A model generated the notes under the pieces. That model saw nothing but the letters and a program-made list of their open reading frames with translations, had not been told where the DNA came from and searched no databases. A program made the position numbers and the translations under genes. A stretch of DNA of 37,958 bases from Nocardioides sp. Its GTDB lineage: Bacteria > Actinomycetota > Actinomycetes > Propionibacteriales > Nocardioidaceae. Shown here in pieces: positions 16,989 through 25,580 of this stretch (positions within the stretch are counted from its first letter, which is position 1; each line of letters opens with the position of its first letter). The stretch lies in the NCBI GenBank assembly GCA_025936915.1, contig JAICSK010000005.1, positions 1 to 37,958 on the forward strand. The letters are read 5' to 3'.

Positions 16989-18131
16989 TCATCGCCGCAA
17001 CGCCCGCGAGCCCGCGGAGCGATAGCGGCGGGTCGGGTTCGCACCGATGGCCGGGTCGTCGGGGCGTTGGGTCCACTCGGCCACCCAGGCGTCGATCACC
17101 GGCCAGGTACCGCTGCGTGCCCGGCGACCGGTCAGCATCCCGAGGTGGCCGCCCGGGACGATCTCGAAGCGCACGTCCGGCGATCCGGTCAGGAGCGGTA
17201 CGACGGCCTTCACCGAACCGGCCGGTGCGATCCCGTCGTCGGCGCCGGCGACGACCAGCACCGGGACCCTGATGTGGGCGACCGAGACCGTGCGGTCGCC
17301 CAGGTCGAAGGTCCCCTCCACGAGCGCGTTGCCCTTGAGCAGCCGGTGGTAGAGCTGCCCGAACGTCCGGCCGGGGTAGGCGATCATGTGGGCGGTGAAC
17401 CGGTCGACGGCCTGGATCTGGGCGAGGTAGTCGGCGTCGTCGAGGTTGCGGGCCAGCGCGAGCGGCTTGGTGACCAGCTTCTGGAACGACGAGAGCTGGA
17501 ACGCCCACCGCACCAGCGGCTGGGGTGCCCCGCCCGCTGCCTGGTAGATCCGCGTGATCAGGCCTCGGCCGTCGGTGAGGTGGAGGAGTGGCCGTAGCGG
17601 CGCCACCAGTGGCACCTGCCGGACGTCGAACGGCGAGCCGAGCACGGTGATCGAGCCGATCGGCAGCGACGCGTCGGCGGCCGCGCTCAGCAGGGCGAAC
17701 GTGCCTCCGAGCGACCAGCCGACCAGATGCACCGGCCGGCCACCGGCGTGCGCCGAGACCTCGCGGACCGCCGTCGGCACGACCTCCTCGATCCAGTGCT
17801 CCATGCCGAGGTCGCGGTCGCGGAACGAGACGGCGCCGTACTCCACGAGGTACGTCGGGCGACCCGTCCCCACCAGATGCTCGACCAGCGAGCAGCCACG
17901 GCGCAGGTCGTAGCAGAGGGCCGGTGCCGCGAGCGGGGTCACGAGGAGGACCGGGTCGCCGGACTCGCGGGCGTGCGCCGCGGGTCGGTAGTGGTGGACC
18001 TCGCGCAGCGTGCCCTCGTCGATCAGGGTGCGCGGCATCGGCCGCAGGTCCGCCAGGCCGCCGTACACCAGGGTGTGCGCGACGTTCGAGGCGGCGGAGA
18101 CCACCTGATCGGGCTTGGGGACCAGGTCCAC
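16989..18131 (-). CDS. PhaC-like alpha/beta hydrolase with Ser nucleophile
   Basis: The 380-aa protein resembles class III polyhydroxyalkanoate synthase (PhaC-type) sequences in PVLLVTPLAAPALCYDLRRG, VHLVGWSLGGTFAL, VVAGADDGIAP and GGHLGML. In true PHA synthases the nucleophile is Cys in GxCxGG; here it is Ser140 in GWSLGG. With Asp in GADDG and His in GGHLG the triad is complete, so hydrolysis or transacylation is more likely than polymer synthesis. It starts at GTG 18131 because TAGTTT lies 7 nt upstream; the open frame extends further but overlaps the divergent gene. No phaE, phaR or phasin gene is nearby. Confidence 0.8.
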   Translation of the reverse strand: MDLVPKPDQVVSAASNVAHTLVYGGLADLRPMPRTLIDEGTLREVHHYRPAAHARESGDPVLLVTPLAAPALCYDLRRGCSLVEHLVGTGRPTYLVEYGAVSFRDRDLGMEHWIEEVVPTAVREVSAHAGGRPVHLVGWSLGGTFALLSAAADASLPIGSITVLGSPFDVRQVPLVAPLRPLLHLTDGRGLITRIYQAAGGAPQPLVRWAFQLSSFQKLVTKPLALARNLDDADYLAQIQAVDRFTAHMIAYPGRTFGQLYHRLLKGNALVEGTFDLGDRTVSVAHIRVPVLVVAGADDGIAPAGSVKAVVPLLTGSPDVRFEIVPGGHLGMLTGRRARSGTWPVIDAWVAEWTQRPDDPAIGANPTRRYRSAGSRALRR

Positions 18132-18138
18132 GATCCCG

Positions 18139-18144
18139 AAACTA
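18139..18144 (-). promoter_or_regulatory. -10 box (TAGTTT) of the PhaC-like gene
   Basis: On the minus strand TAGTTT is 7 nt from GTG 18131. The divergent gene's box is 54 nt away on the other strand. Confidence 0.45.
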
Positions 18145-18197
18145 CCCGAGCGTCGCGGCGCGCCCGGAGACTGCTCGACAAGACCCGGGCCGAGGAC

Positions 18198-18203
18198 TAC
18201 ACA
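18198..18203 (+). promoter_or_regulatory. -10-like box (TACACA) of the glutamate-synthase-like gene
   Basis: TACACA lies 7 nt before ATG 18211, with no Shine-Dalgarno. Confidence 0.4.
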
Positions 18204-18210
18204 CGCCTGC

Positions 18211-19749
18211 ATGAAGTGGTCGCGCGTTGCCGGAGCCGGGCTCACCGCGCTGGCGGGGGTCGCGGCGTACGACGTCGTCCAGCGGCCGCACGCGATCCTG
18301 CGCACCTACCCCGTCGTGGGTCATCTCCGGTTCCTGCTGGAGAAGTTCGGGCCCGAGCTGCGGCAGTACATCGTGACCTCCAACGACGAGGAGCGGCCGT
18401 TCAGCCGCGACCAGCGCAGCTGGATCTACCAGTCGTCGAAGCTGGTCAACAACTATGTCGGCTTCGGCACGGACAACAACGTCGAGGAGACCGACGGCTG
18501 GCCGATCATCAAGCACCGCACGTTCGCCCGCACCGGCCTCGACTCCGGCCGCCACGTCGGCGAGGGTCTGCCGCTCCCGGCGGCGAAGGTGCTGGGCGGT
18601 GCTCGCGGGCGACGGCTCGCCTTCCGGCCGCCCTCGGTGGTGAACATCTCGGGCATGAGCTTCGGGTCGCTGTCGGGCAACGCGATCAGCGCCCTCAACG
18701 AGGGCGCCCAGCTCGCGGGGTGCCTGCACAACACCGGCGAGGGCGGCCTCTCGCCGTACCACCGCCGGGGCGGGGAGCTGGTCTTCCAGATCGGCACGGC
18801 GTACTTCGGCTGCCGCGACGCCGAGGGCCGGTTCGACCTCGCCCGGCTCACCGACCTGGTCGCGTCCGCACCGGTCCGGGCGATCGAGATCAAGCTGTCC
18901 CAGGGCGCGAAGCCGGGGCTGGGCGGGATGCTGCCCGCCGCGAAGGTGTCCGCCGAGATCGCGCAGATCCGCGGCATCCCGGCCGGGGTCGACTGCGCCT
19001 CGCCGAGCCGGCACACGGCGTTCACCGACGTGGACTCGATGCTCGACTTCGTCGAGCTCGTCGCCGACGAGACCGGGTTGCCCGTCGGCATCAAGTCGGC
19101 GGTCGGCCACGCCGACTTCTGGGACGAGCTGGTCGAGCAGATGTCGACGCGCACCCGTGGGGTCGACTTCGTCACCGTCGACGGCGGCGAGGGCGGCACG
19201 GGCGCCGCCCCGCTGATCTTCTCCGACGCGGTGGCCTATCCGTTCCGGGTCGGCTTCAGCCAGGTCTACCGCCGCTTCGCCCGGGCCGGGCTGACCGACG
19301 ACGTCGTCTTCATCGGAGCCGGCAAGCTCGGCGTCCCGGAGAACGCCGTGATCGCGTTCGCCCTCGGCGCCGACATGGTCAACGTCGCCCGCGAGGCGAT
19401 GATGGCGATCGGCTGCATCCAGTCACAACGCTGCCACACCGACCGCTGCCCGACGGGCGTGGCCACCCAGAATCCCTGGCTCTCCCGCGGGCTCGACCCC
19501 CAGCTGAAGGCGGTTCGTGCCGGCAACTACGTGGTGTCGCTGCGCCGCGACCTGTTCAAGGTCTCCGAGGCCGTCGGCGTGATGCACCCGGCCCTGATCA
19601 CACCGGACGACGTCGACGTGATGGACGGCGTCCAGGGGTCCCGGTCCCTCCGCGAGGTGTACGGCTACGAGCCGGACTGGGGTGACCTGGGCCCCGACCT
19701 GTGCGACACCCTGCGCGGCCTGCTCGTCTCCCCCGAACAGGCGTCCTGA
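18211..19749 (+). CDS. FMN-binding glutamate synthase-family protein
   Basis: The 512-aa protein matches the FMN domain of GltB: SVVNISGMSFGSLSGNAISALNEGA in two blocks, NTGEGGLSPYH, IEIKLSQGAKPGLGGMLP, and VTVDGGEGGTGAAP. A Cys cluster for a 3Fe-4S centre follows (GCIQSQRCHTDRCPTG). It lacks the N-terminal glutaminase domain, so it is a stand-alone synthase-like oxidoreductase of unknown acceptor, not a complete glutamate synthase. The N-terminus VAGAGLTALAGVAAYDVV is hydrophobic and could be a membrane anchor. The start is ATG 18211. It is divergent from the PhaC-like gene and followed by a strong hairpin. Confidence 0.88.
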   Translation: MKWSRVAGAGLTALAGVAAYDVVQRPHAILRTYPVVGHLRFLLEKFGPELRQYIVTSNDEERPFSRDQRSWIYQSSKLVNNYVGFGTDNNVEETDGWPIIKHRTFARTGLDSGRHVGEGLPLPAAKVLGGARGRRLAFRPPSVVNISGMSFGSLSGNAISALNEGAQLAGCLHNTGEGGLSPYHRRGGELVFQIGTAYFGCRDAEGRFDLARLTDLVASAPVRAIEIKLSQGAKPGLGGMLPAAKVSAEIAQIRGIPAGVDCASPSRHTAFTDVDSMLDFVELVADETGLPVGIKSAVGHADFWDELVEQMSTRTRGVDFVTVDGGEGGTGAAPLIFSDAVAYPFRVGFSQVYRRFARAGLTDDVVFIGAGKLGVPENAVIAFALGADMVNVAREAMMAIGCIQSQRCHTDRCPTGVATQNPWLSRGLDPQLKAVRAGNYVVSLRRDLFKVSEAVGVMHPALITPDDVDVMDGVQGSRSLREVYGYEPDWGDLGPDLCDTLRGLLVSPEQAS

Positions 19750-19756
19750 CGCTGAC

Positions 19757-19795
19757 GAGCCGGCGCGGAGAAGATGCCCCGACCCGCGCCGGCTC
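19757..19795. terminator. Bidirectional hairpin terminator between convergent genes
   Basis: A perfect 12-bp stem (GAGCCGGCGCGG with its complement) closes a 15-nt loop, 8 nt after the glutamate-synthase-like stop. There is no T-run, as is common in actinobacteria. It also faces the 3' end of the glycosyltransferase gene. Confidence 0.7.
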
Positions 19796-19846
19796 TCGTG
19801 ACGTTCGCGCGCCACTGAGGGTTCCAACGACCCGGAACGGCCGCGG

Positions 19847-20950
19847 TTACGCGCGGGACGGATGTGACGATCCCAGGTCGGCCACCACGCATGCGGCCTC
19901 CGCGCCCGCATCGGGATCGCGGAAGGCCGCAGCGGCCGCGGCGTACGACGGGTCGGTGAGCACGGCGTCGAGGGCGTCGGTCACGCCGGCCACGTCGGTG
20001 TCGATCCCGACACCGGTGGCCGCCACCCGTTCGGCGTTGTGCCCCTGGTCCCGGCCCTGTGGGAGGCACACGAGCGGCACGCCGTACGCCAGTCCGGTGG
20101 AGATCCCGGTCAGGCCGCCGTGGGACACGAAGGCGCTGACGTGGGGGAGGACGAGCTCGTGGGGGACGAACGCCCGGAGCTCGACGTTGGGTGGGCCACT
20201 CATCGTGGAGGGGTCGACGGCCCCGCCGAGGGTGAGCACGAACCGCGCCGGCACCGCGCCCAGTCGGGCGAGGAGGTCGGGGAGCATCTCGGGCTGGTTC
20301 TGCAGCGTGGTGCTCAGGCTCGCGAGCACCCACGGCCGCGAGCGGTCGCCGAGCATCTCGAGTCCGCAGTGGGCCAGCGCGGCGGCCGACGTGTCGACGT
20401 CCGGCCGCAGGATCGGGCCGACGTAGGAGAGGCAGTCGTGTCCTCCCTCCGCGTCCAGCTCCCGCCTGGTGAGGGCCAGCACGCGGTCGGCGGTGCCGAG
20501 CAGCTCGATCGTCGGACGGCCCATCACCAGCTCGCCCCACGGACCGCTGAACAACGACCCCAGCAGGTGGCACAGCACCACGGTCGGCAGACCGGAGCGC
20601 TCGGCCGCGTCGTACGCCGCGGCCATCATCGCGTCGATGACCAGCACGTCGGGACGCTGCCGCGAGATCGCGTCCTCGATCTCCATCCGCGTCCGGGACG
20701 AGGTGAGGTACTCGAAGATCTGCTCGACCCCGGCGTCCTGCGAGACCCCCCGCGGCCACGGCGGCACCGACGGGAACGCCGAGAAGGCGAGCCCCGCCTC
20801 GTCCGCCGTCGCCGCCTGGTCGACCCAGCCCAGCAGATGGGGCTCGTGCCCGGCGCGCGCGAGCCGGCGCGCCAGGTTGAAGGCCGGCAGCGCGGCACCC
20901 CCGCCGTCCCAGGTCACGATCAGGGCCCGGCAACCGATCGTGCTGGTCAC
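19847..20950 (-). CDS. GT1-family (UGT/MGT-like) glycosyltransferase
   Basis: The 367-aa protein has the GT-B fold of macrolide/UDP-type glycosyltransferases. The N-terminal domain opens ALIVTWDGGGAALPAFNLARRLARAGHE. The nucleotide-sugar-binding segment is FVSHGGLTGISTGLAYGVPLVCLPQGRDQGHNAERV, with the donor-binding HGG and final Gln/Asn typical of the PSPG-like motif. The acceptor is unknown; secondary-metabolite or glycolipid transfer are both possible. The start is GTG 20950, 7 nt after a CATCAT box. It lies directly downstream of otsA on the same strand but with 48 nt between, so co-transcription is uncertain. Confidence 0.85.
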   Translation of the reverse strand: MTSTIGCRALIVTWDGGGAALPAFNLARRLARAGHEPHLLGWVDQAATADEAGLAFSAFPSVPPWPRGVSQDAGVEQIFEYLTSSRTRMEIEDAISRQRPDVLVIDAMMAAAYDAAERSGLPTVVLCHLLGSLFSGPWGELVMGRPTIELLGTADRVLALTRRELDAEGGHDCLSYVGPILRPDVDTSAAALAHCGLEMLGDRSRPWVLASLSTTLQNQPEMLPDLLARLGAVPARFVLTLGGAVDPSTMSGPPNVELRAFVPHELVLPHVSAFVSHGGLTGISTGLAYGVPLVCLPQGRDQGHNAERVAATGVGIDTDVAGVTDALDAVLTDPSYAAAAAAFRDPDAGAEAACVVADLGSSHPSRA

Positions 20951-20957
20951 GACGACG

Positions 20958-20963
20958 ATGATG
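20958..20963 (-). promoter_or_regulatory. -10-like box (CATCAT) of the glycosyltransferase gene
   Basis: On the minus strand CATCAT is 7 nt from GTG 20950. Confidence 0.3.
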
Positions 20964-20998
20964 GCGCCGCTGCCCGGTCGGGCGGAAGCCCTGGTGCC

Positions 20999-22438
20999 CT
21001 AGGAGCCCGGGGTCGGCTTCAGCTTCTTCCCGTGCGGTGGCCGGACATCGTCGAGCTCGTCGAGGAACGCGGTCGCCCAGGCGGCCACGTCGGCCTGCTT
21101 CACGGTTTTGCGCATCGCCCGCATCCGCCGCTGCCGGTCGCGCGGCTGGGCCCGTGCGGCGTCGAGCAGCGCGGCCTTCATCCCGTTCAGGTCGTAGGGG
21201 TTGACCTGCCAGGCCTGCCGGAGCTCGGCGGCGCTGCCGGCGAACTCCGAGAGCACCAGCGCGCCGTCCTCGTCGTACCGGCAGGCGACGTACTCCTTGG
21301 CGACGAGGTTCATCCCGTCGCGGTACGGCGTCACCACCATCACGTCGGCCGCCCGGTACAGCGCCGCCATCTCCTCGCGGGGGTACGACGAGTGCAGGTA
21401 GCTGATCGCCGGCCGCCCGATCCGGCCGAGGTCTCCGTTGATGTGGCCCACGAGCCGGTCGATCTCGTCGCGCAGCGCCCGGTACTCCTCGACCTTCTCC
21501 CGCGACGGCGTCGCGACCTGCACGAACACCGAGGTGTCGACGTCGAGCTCGCCGTCGCTGATGAGCTCGGCGAACGCCCGTAGCCGGGCGTGGATGCCCT
21601 TGGTGTAGTCGAGCCGGTCGATGCCGAGGAAGACCCGAGCGGGGTCGCCGAGCGCCTTGCGGATCGTGGTCGCCCGCTCCTGCACCGGCTCGGAGCGGGC
21701 GAGCTCCTCGAAGCCCTGGTAGTCGATCGAGATCGGGAACGCCTCGGCCCGGACCGTGCGGCCGTCGGGGAGGTAGACCAGGTCGCGGTGGGTCTTGTGG
21801 CCCACCCGCTGGCGGACGAGCCGCACGAAGTTCGCCGCCCCGCCCGGCAGCTGGAAGCCCACGAGGTCGGCGCCGAGCAGGCCCTCGAGGAGCTGTCGCC
21901 GCCAGGGCAGCTGCTGGAACAGCTCGGCCGGCGGGAACGGGATGTGCAGGAAGAAGCCGATCCGCAGGTCGGGCCGGAGCTCACGCAGCAGCTGCGGCAC
22001 GAGCTGCAGCTGGTAGTCCTGGATCCAGACCGTGGCGTTCTTCGCGGCGCGGGCCGCCGCGCGCTCGGCGAACCGGCGGTTGACGTCGACGTAGCTGTCC
22101 CACCACTCGCGGTGGAACTCCGGCTTGGCGACCAGGTCGTGGTAGAGCGGCCAGATCGTCGAGTTGCTGAACCCCTCGTAGAACCGCTCGATCTCCTCGG
22201 CCGACAGCGCGATCGGGTCGAGCGTCATCCCGTCGTGCTCGAACGGCGTGACGTCGACGTCGGTGCCCCCGGGCCAGCCGATCCAGAGCCCCTCGTTGGC
22301 ACGCATGATCGGTTCGAGCGCGGTCACCAGCCCGCCGGGGGAGACCCGCCACTCGACGCTGCCGTCGGCCCGGGTCACCCGGTCGACCGGAAGGCGGTTG
22401 GCCACGATCACGAGCTCGGCCGAACCGTTCAGGGACAC
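20999..22438 (-). CDS. otsA: Trehalose-6-phosphate synthase
   Basis: The enzyme joins a nucleotide-activated glucose and glucose 6-phosphate into trehalose 6-phosphate (GT20, 479 aa). Visible features are [11 protein letters not shown] at the N-terminus with [60 protein letters not shown], and the donor site [19 protein letters not shown]. All residues typical of the GT-B active site are present. The GTG start at 22438 has TAGGGT 6 nt upstream. OtsB is encoded ~2 kb away on the other strand. Trehalose serves as osmolyte and desiccation protectant. Confidence 0.96.
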   Translation of the reverse strand: MSLNGSAELVIVANRLPVDRVTRADGSVEWRVSPGGLVTALEPIMRANEGLWIGWPGGTDVDVTPFEHDGMTLDPIALSAEEIERFYEGFSNSTIWPLYHDLVAKPEFHREWWDSYVDVNRRFAERAAARAAKNATVWIQDYQLQLVPQLLRELRPDLRIGFFLHIPFPPAELFQQLPWRRQLLEGLLGADLVGFQLPGGAANFVRLVRQRVGHKTHRDLVYLPDGRTVRAEAFPISIDYQGFEELARSEPVQERATTIRKALGDPARVFLGIDRLDYTKGIHARLRAFAELISDGELDVDTSVFVQVATPSREKVEEYRALRDEIDRLVGHINGDLGRIGRPAISYLHSSYPREEMAALYRAADVMVVTPYRDGMNLVAKEYVACRYDEDGALVLSEFAGSAAELRQAWQVNPYDLNGMKAALLDAARAQPRDRQRRMRAMRKTVKQADVAAWATAFLDELDDVRPPHGKKLKPTPGS

Positions 22439-22444
22439 GGTCCG

Positions 22445-22450
22445 ACCCTA
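22445..22450 (-). promoter_or_regulatory. -10 box (TAGGGT) of otsA
   Basis: On the minus strand TAGGGT lies 6 nt before GTG 22438. Confidence 0.45.
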
Positions 22451-22492
22451 TCCAGGGCATTCCGGGCGGACATCACCCGCGGGTGGGGCCTC

Positions 22493-23500
22493 TCAACGAT
22501 CGGCTGCGTACCTCACGCCGAGCTGGCTGCGCAGGTCGTCCATGACGCCGAGCAGTTCGAGGGTCTGAGTGTGGGGCACCAGCGGACTCTCGGTGAGCCC
22601 GTCGCGCAGGCAGTCCTGCACGTGCGCGGCCTCGTTGCCCAGGCCGGTCCCGTACACCTCCGAGGGCGGGTCGATCCGCTGCGGCTCACCGCCCGCCGGC
22701 GTCCACACGGCGTACGACGGGTGGTGGAAGTCGGCGGGCACCTCGAGCAGGCCCTCGTCGGTCGCGACCGACGCCGAGCGGGGGCTGGCCGAGGTCATCG
22801 AGGTCGTCAACGCGGAGACCGCACCGCTCTCGTGCCGTGCGGAGATGGCGACGTCGACGTCGATGCCCGATTCGGCCAGAACGCCGGCGGCCATCACCGC
22901 GGCGTACGGGCCGAGCATCAGCCGGGCGAAGGTGAGCGGGTAGATCCCCATGTCGAGCAGCGCACCCGCTCCGAGAGCGGGGTCCCACATCCGCGCAGTG
23001 GCGTCGTCCCCGACCACGAAGCCGAGGTCGGCGTGCACCTGTCGTGGGGTGCCGAACTCGCCGGCCGCCATCCGGGTGCGCAGGTCGCGGACCAGCGGGT
23101 GGCAGGCCATCCACATGGCTTCCATGCAGAACAGGTCGCCGGCGCCGGCGAACAGTGCCTCGCCGTCGTCGCGGGTCAGCGTGAGCGGCTTCTCGCAGAG
23201 CACGGGCTTGCCGGCGGCGAAGGCGAGTCGGGTGTGCTCCAGGTGATGGGAGTGCGGGCTCGCGACGTAGACGACGTCGACGTCCGGGTCGGCGACCAGC
23301 TCGTCGTAGGACCCGTGGACGTGGGTGCCCTCGTCACCGATGTCGTGGACGAACGCCGCGGCGGACTCGCGCGACCTCGAGCCCACCGCCGCGATCACGG
23401 CGCCCGGCGTGGCGTGCAGGTCCCTGGCGAACGAACGTGCGATCTTGCCGGTGGCGAGGATGCCCCAGCGGGTGGCGCTCTGGCGGGTCGAGATCGTCAT
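22493..23500 (-). CDS. Gfo/Idh/MocA-family oxidoreductase
   Basis: The 335-aa protein has an N-terminal NAD(P) Rossmann domain (RWGILATGKIARSFARDL) and the family's catalytic EKP motif in KPVLCEKPLTLT. The FCMEAMWMACHPL and GALLDMGIYPLTFARLMLG segments match the trans-dihydrobenzenediol/xylose dehydrogenase-like subgroup. It likely oxidises or reduces a sugar or polyol, substrate unknown. ATG 23500 is preferred over ATG 23509 because a -10 box (TATCTG) ends immediately before 23509, leaving 9 nt to 23500. It is divergent from the DUF3263 gene. Confidence 0.88.
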   Translation of the reverse strand: MTISTRQSATRWGILATGKIARSFARDLHATPGAVIAAVGSRSRESAAAFVHDIGDEGTHVHGSYDELVADPDVDVVYVASPHSHHLEHTRLAFAAGKPVLCEKPLTLTRDDGEALFAGAGDLFCMEAMWMACHPLVRDLRTRMAAGEFGTPRQVHADLGFVVGDDATARMWDPALGAGALLDMGIYPLTFARLMLGPYAAVMAAGVLAESGIDVDVAISARHESGAVSALTTSMTSASPRSASVATDEGLLEVPADFHHPSYAVWTPAGGEPQRIDPPSEVYGTGLGNEAAHVQDCLRDGLTESPLVPHTQTLELLGVMDDLRSQLGVRYAADR

Positions 23501-23509
23501 GACGGCCAT

Positions 23510-23515
23510 CAGATA
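23510..23515 (-). promoter_or_regulatory. -10 box (TATCTG) of the oxidoreductase gene
   Basis: On the minus strand TTGCGG, a 16-bp spacer and TATCTG precede ATG 23500 by 9 nt. Confidence 0.4.
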
Positions 23516-23541
23516 CGGATCGCGCGACGCGCCGCAACTGA

Positions 23542-23571
23542 ATGACATCGTTGTGATTCCTCGCGTAGACT
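23542..23571 (+). promoter_or_regulatory. Promoter of DUF3263-lytR_C operon (ATGACA-N18-TAGACT)
   Basis: ATGACA (23542-23547) matches the -35 consensus at 5 of 6 positions, TAGACT (23566-23571) is a good -10, and the spacer is 18 bp. A ~47-nt leader with a Shine-Dalgarno follows. Confidence 0.55.
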
Positions 23572-23624
23572 CTCGCCTCGAACGGAGGTCGAGCACCCCC
23601 GGACGACGCTCACGAGGGAGAGAG

Positions 23625-23915
23625 ATGGACGCCGCAGCCGCACAGCCGAGGCCCGAAACCGGTGCCGGGCTGGGCGAGCGCGACGCCGAGATCCTCGAGT
23701 TCGAGCGGCAGTGGTGGAAGTACGCCGGCGCGAAGGAGACCGCGATCCGCGAGTCCTTCGACATGTCGGCGACCCGCTACTACCAGGTGCTCAACGCCCT
23801 GATCGACCGTCCGGAGGCCCTGGCCGCCGACCCGCTGCTGGTCCGCCGCCTGCGCCGGATGCGGGCCGAACGTCAGCGGGCCCGCTCGGCACGTCGTCTC
23901 GGCTTCGAGGTCTAG
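23625..23915 (+). CDS. DUF3263 protein, helix-turn-helix-like
   Basis: The 96-aa protein matches DUF3263: ILEFERQWWKYAGAKETAIRE followed by FDMSATRYYQVLNALIDRPEA and an Arg-rich tail. The central part resembles a helix-turn-helix (ATRYYQVLNAL), so DNA binding is plausible but unproved. A GAGGGAG Shine-Dalgarno precedes ATG 23625. It is followed after 3 nt by the LytR_C gene; the pair is conserved in actinobacteria. Confidence 0.85.
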   Translation: MDAAAAQPRPETGAGLGERDAEILEFERQWWKYAGAKETAIRESFDMSATRYYQVLNALIDRPEALAADPLLVRRLRRMRAERQRARSARRLGFEV

Positions 23916-23918
23916 CCG

Positions 23919-24419
23919 ATGCAGCGCGTGCGCGACCAGCGAGGGGTCGTGTTCCCCTCGCCGGTGATGATCCTCAGCATCGTCGCGGTGGCCATGGCCG
24001 GGGTCGCCTGGGTCGCGACCCGGCACCACGAGCCCACCGAGCGGCTCGTCACGCCGACCTCGCAGCACGCACCGACCAGTCACCCCTCGACGTTCACCCC
24101 GCCGAAGCACCAGCACCGGACCAACAAGCCCACCTTCGACCGGTCGAAGGTCGTGGTCGAGGTCTTCAACAACTCCGCCGTCACCGGACTGGCCGGACGG
24201 GTCGCGACCCGGACGGCCCACCTGGGCTGGCAGGTCGTCGGGTCGGACAACTGGTACGGCACGATCCCGGCCTCGACGGTCTACTACCCGCCGCGGCTGG
24301 CGAAGGCGGGCCACCAGCTCGCCCTCGACCTCGGCATCCACCGCACCATGCCGGCGGTGAGCCCGATGCGGCTCGACCGGCTCACGGTGATCCTGACCGG
24401 ACCGCTCGCGACCCACTGA
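23919..24419 (+). CDS. LytR C-terminal-domain membrane protein
   Basis: The 166-aa protein has one transmembrane helix (~13-33, VFPSPVMILSIVAVAMAGVAW), a Thr/Pro/His-rich linker (~38-70) and a LytR_C domain starting VVVEVFNNSAVTGLAGRVA. It is a type II single-pass protein whose domain faces the outside. In LytR-CpsA-Psr proteins this domain follows the phosphotransferase; here it stands alone, so it may assist cell-wall polymer attachment. The start lies 3 nt after the DUF3263 stop, indicating coupling. Confidence 0.85.
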   Translation: MQRVRDQRGVVFPSPVMILSIVAVAMAGVAWVATRHHEPTERLVTPTSQHAPTSHPSTFTPPKHQHRTNKPTFDRSKVVVEVFNNSAVTGLAGRVATRTAHLGWQVVGSDNWYGTIPASTVYYPPRLAKAGHQLALDLGIHRTMPAVSPMRLDRLTVILTGPLATH

Positions 24420-24442
24420 CGCCGGCGGCTCGCGCGGCGTGA

Positions 24443-24448
24443 CAGGGT
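24443..24448 (+). promoter_or_regulatory. -10-like box (CAGGGT) of otsB
   Basis: CAGGGT lies 7 nt before the GTG at 24456, which decides that start. Confidence 0.35.
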
Positions 24449-24455
24449 GACCCGC

Positions 24456-25298
24456 GTGCGTGTCACGTCTGCCGACGCCGAGCGGCGGTACGCCGAGCTG
24501 GTGGCGACCGCGGCCTCGAGCGTGGTGGGGCTCGACTTCGACGGCACCCTGGCGCCGATCGTCGACGACCCGGAGTCCGCGCACATCCATCCCGACGCTC
24601 CCGGCGTACTCCTGGAGCTCACCGAGGTCGTGCGAGCGGTCGCGGTGGTCACCGGCCGGCCCGCTCGCAAGGTGCTGGCTCTCGGCGGCCTCGACGAGGT
24701 CGGCCGGGCGATCGGGGAGAGCGGGCGCGAGCTGTTCGTCTTCGGGCAGTACGGCTTCGAGCGCTGGAGCTCGGCCGAGCGGCGCGTGGTCTCGCCGCGG
24801 CCCCCGCAGGGTCTGTCCGGCTTCCTGCGCGACCTGCCGCGCGCGCTCCGCGAGGCCGACGCGGCCGACGCCTACGTCGAGGACAAGGGCCTCGCGATCG
24901 CCGTACACACCCGTCGGCTGGACGACCCGTCGGCGGCCTTCGACCGCCTCGAACCGCGGCTCCGGGAGCTCGCTGACCGGCACTCGATGGTCCTCGAGCC
25001 CGGCCGCCAGGTGATCGAGGCCCGTTCGCCGGGGTCGGACAAGGGTGCCGTCGTCCGCACGCTGGCCGAGGAGACCGAGGCCCGTGGCTTCCTCTTCGCC
25101 GGCGACGACCTCGGGGACGTCGAGGCCTTCGAGGCGGTCGCCCAGCTGCGCGAGGAGGGCCTCGCGACGCTCCTGGTCTGCTCGGCCTCGGACGAGGAGG
25201 GCGCCCTGGTGGAGCGTTCTGACGTCGTCGTCCACGGACCGGAGGGTGTCCTCGACCTCCTCCGCCGCTTCATCTCCGACGTCCGCGATGTCAGATAG
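24456..25298 (+). CDS. otsB: Trehalose-6-phosphate phosphatase
   Basis: The HAD-superfamily enzyme (280 aa) removes phosphate from trehalose 6-phosphate, completing the OtsAB pathway. Motif I is LDFDGTLAPIVDDP with both catalytic Asp residues, motif II is VVTGRPARK, a Lys follows in SDKGAVVRTL, and motif IV is FAGDDLGDVEAFEAV. GTG 24456 is preferred to GTG 24447 because of the upstream box; the difference is three residues. It follows the LytR_C gene by 36 nt on the same strand. Confidence 0.93.
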   Translation: MRVTSADAERRYAELVATAASSVVGLDFDGTLAPIVDDPESAHIHPDAPGVLLELTEVVRAVAVVTGRPARKVLALGGLDEVGRAIGESGRELFVFGQYGFERWSSAERRVVSPRPPQGLSGFLRDLPRALREADAADAYVEDKGLAIAVHTRRLDDPSAAFDRLEPRLRELADRHSMVLEPGRQVIEARSPGSDKGAVVRTLAEETEARGFLFAGDDLGDVEAFEAVAQLREEGLATLLVCSASDEEGALVERSDVVVHGPEGVLDLLRRFISDVRDVR

Positions 25299-25344
25299 TC
25301 GCGGGGTCCTGGCAGCCGGCACGCAGGGACTGGCTGTCAGCGTG

Positions 25345-25363
25345 CGTCTCTTCATATGAGACG
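25345..25363. repeat. Short inverted repeat upstream of the riboswitch
   Basis: CGTCTC-TTCATAT-GAGACG forms a 6-bp stem with a 7-nt A/T-rich loop. It could be an operator or a weak terminator for otsB. Confidence 0.35.
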
Positions 25364-25411
25364 TCTGTCCAGCATGTAGACACGGCGTACGGCGTTCCGG
25401 GTGGCCGCTCC

Positions 25412-25417
25412 TAGGGT
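25412..25417 (+). promoter_or_regulatory. -10 box (TAGGGT) for the riboswitch transcript
   Basis: TAGGGT would place the transcription start near 25424, at the first base of the SAM aptamer. No clear -35 is visible. Confidence 0.45.
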
Positions 25418-25424
25418 GGGCACC

Positions 25425-25569
25425 AGCTCATCGAGAGGGACTGAGGGAACGGCCCGTCGACGTCCCGGCAACCACCACGAGCCTCCCGTCGTCCACATCG
25501 TCTGCGGCGGTTCGTGGGATCTGGTGCCAATTCCGTCCCGTGGCGAGGGTCGCCCGGGGAAGATGAGAG
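25425..25569 (+). ncRNA. SAM-I (S-box) riboswitch
   Basis: The aptamer core is readable: P1 is CTCATC (25427-25432) with GATGAG (25562-25567). It is followed by GAGAGGGACTGAGGGA, the CCCGGCAACC junction near 25474, a variable P3 arm, GTGCCAATTCC near 25523, and GAAGATGAG closing P1. These are the conserved SAM-I elements, not those of SAM-IV or SAM-II. P1 abuts the Shine-Dalgarno GGGAGG (25569-25574) of the next gene, 6-7 nt from its ATG. No separate terminator hairpin with a T-run is seen, so ligand-bound P1 most likely restricts ribosome access. Confidence 0.9.
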
Positions 25570-25580
25570 GGAGGTACTCC

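Noticed and set aside
17727-19685. Long plus-strand open frame overlapping the PhaC-like and glutamate-synthase-like genes
   Set aside because: It runs antisense to one real gene and out of frame with another; no recognisable motif.
18211-19749. Complete glutamate synthase large subunit
   Set aside because: The glutaminase domain and the partner small subunit are absent; only the FMN/3Fe-4S portion is present.
21590-23545. Long plus-strand open frame opposite otsA and the oxidoreductase
   Set aside because: It spans two unrelated genes and their intergenic gap and has low-complexity composition, so it is not a gene.
25345-25363. A second riboswitch or otsB terminator upstream of the SAM element
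   Set aside because: The 6-bp stem is too weak and has no conserved aptamer sequence; listed only as a small inverted repeat.
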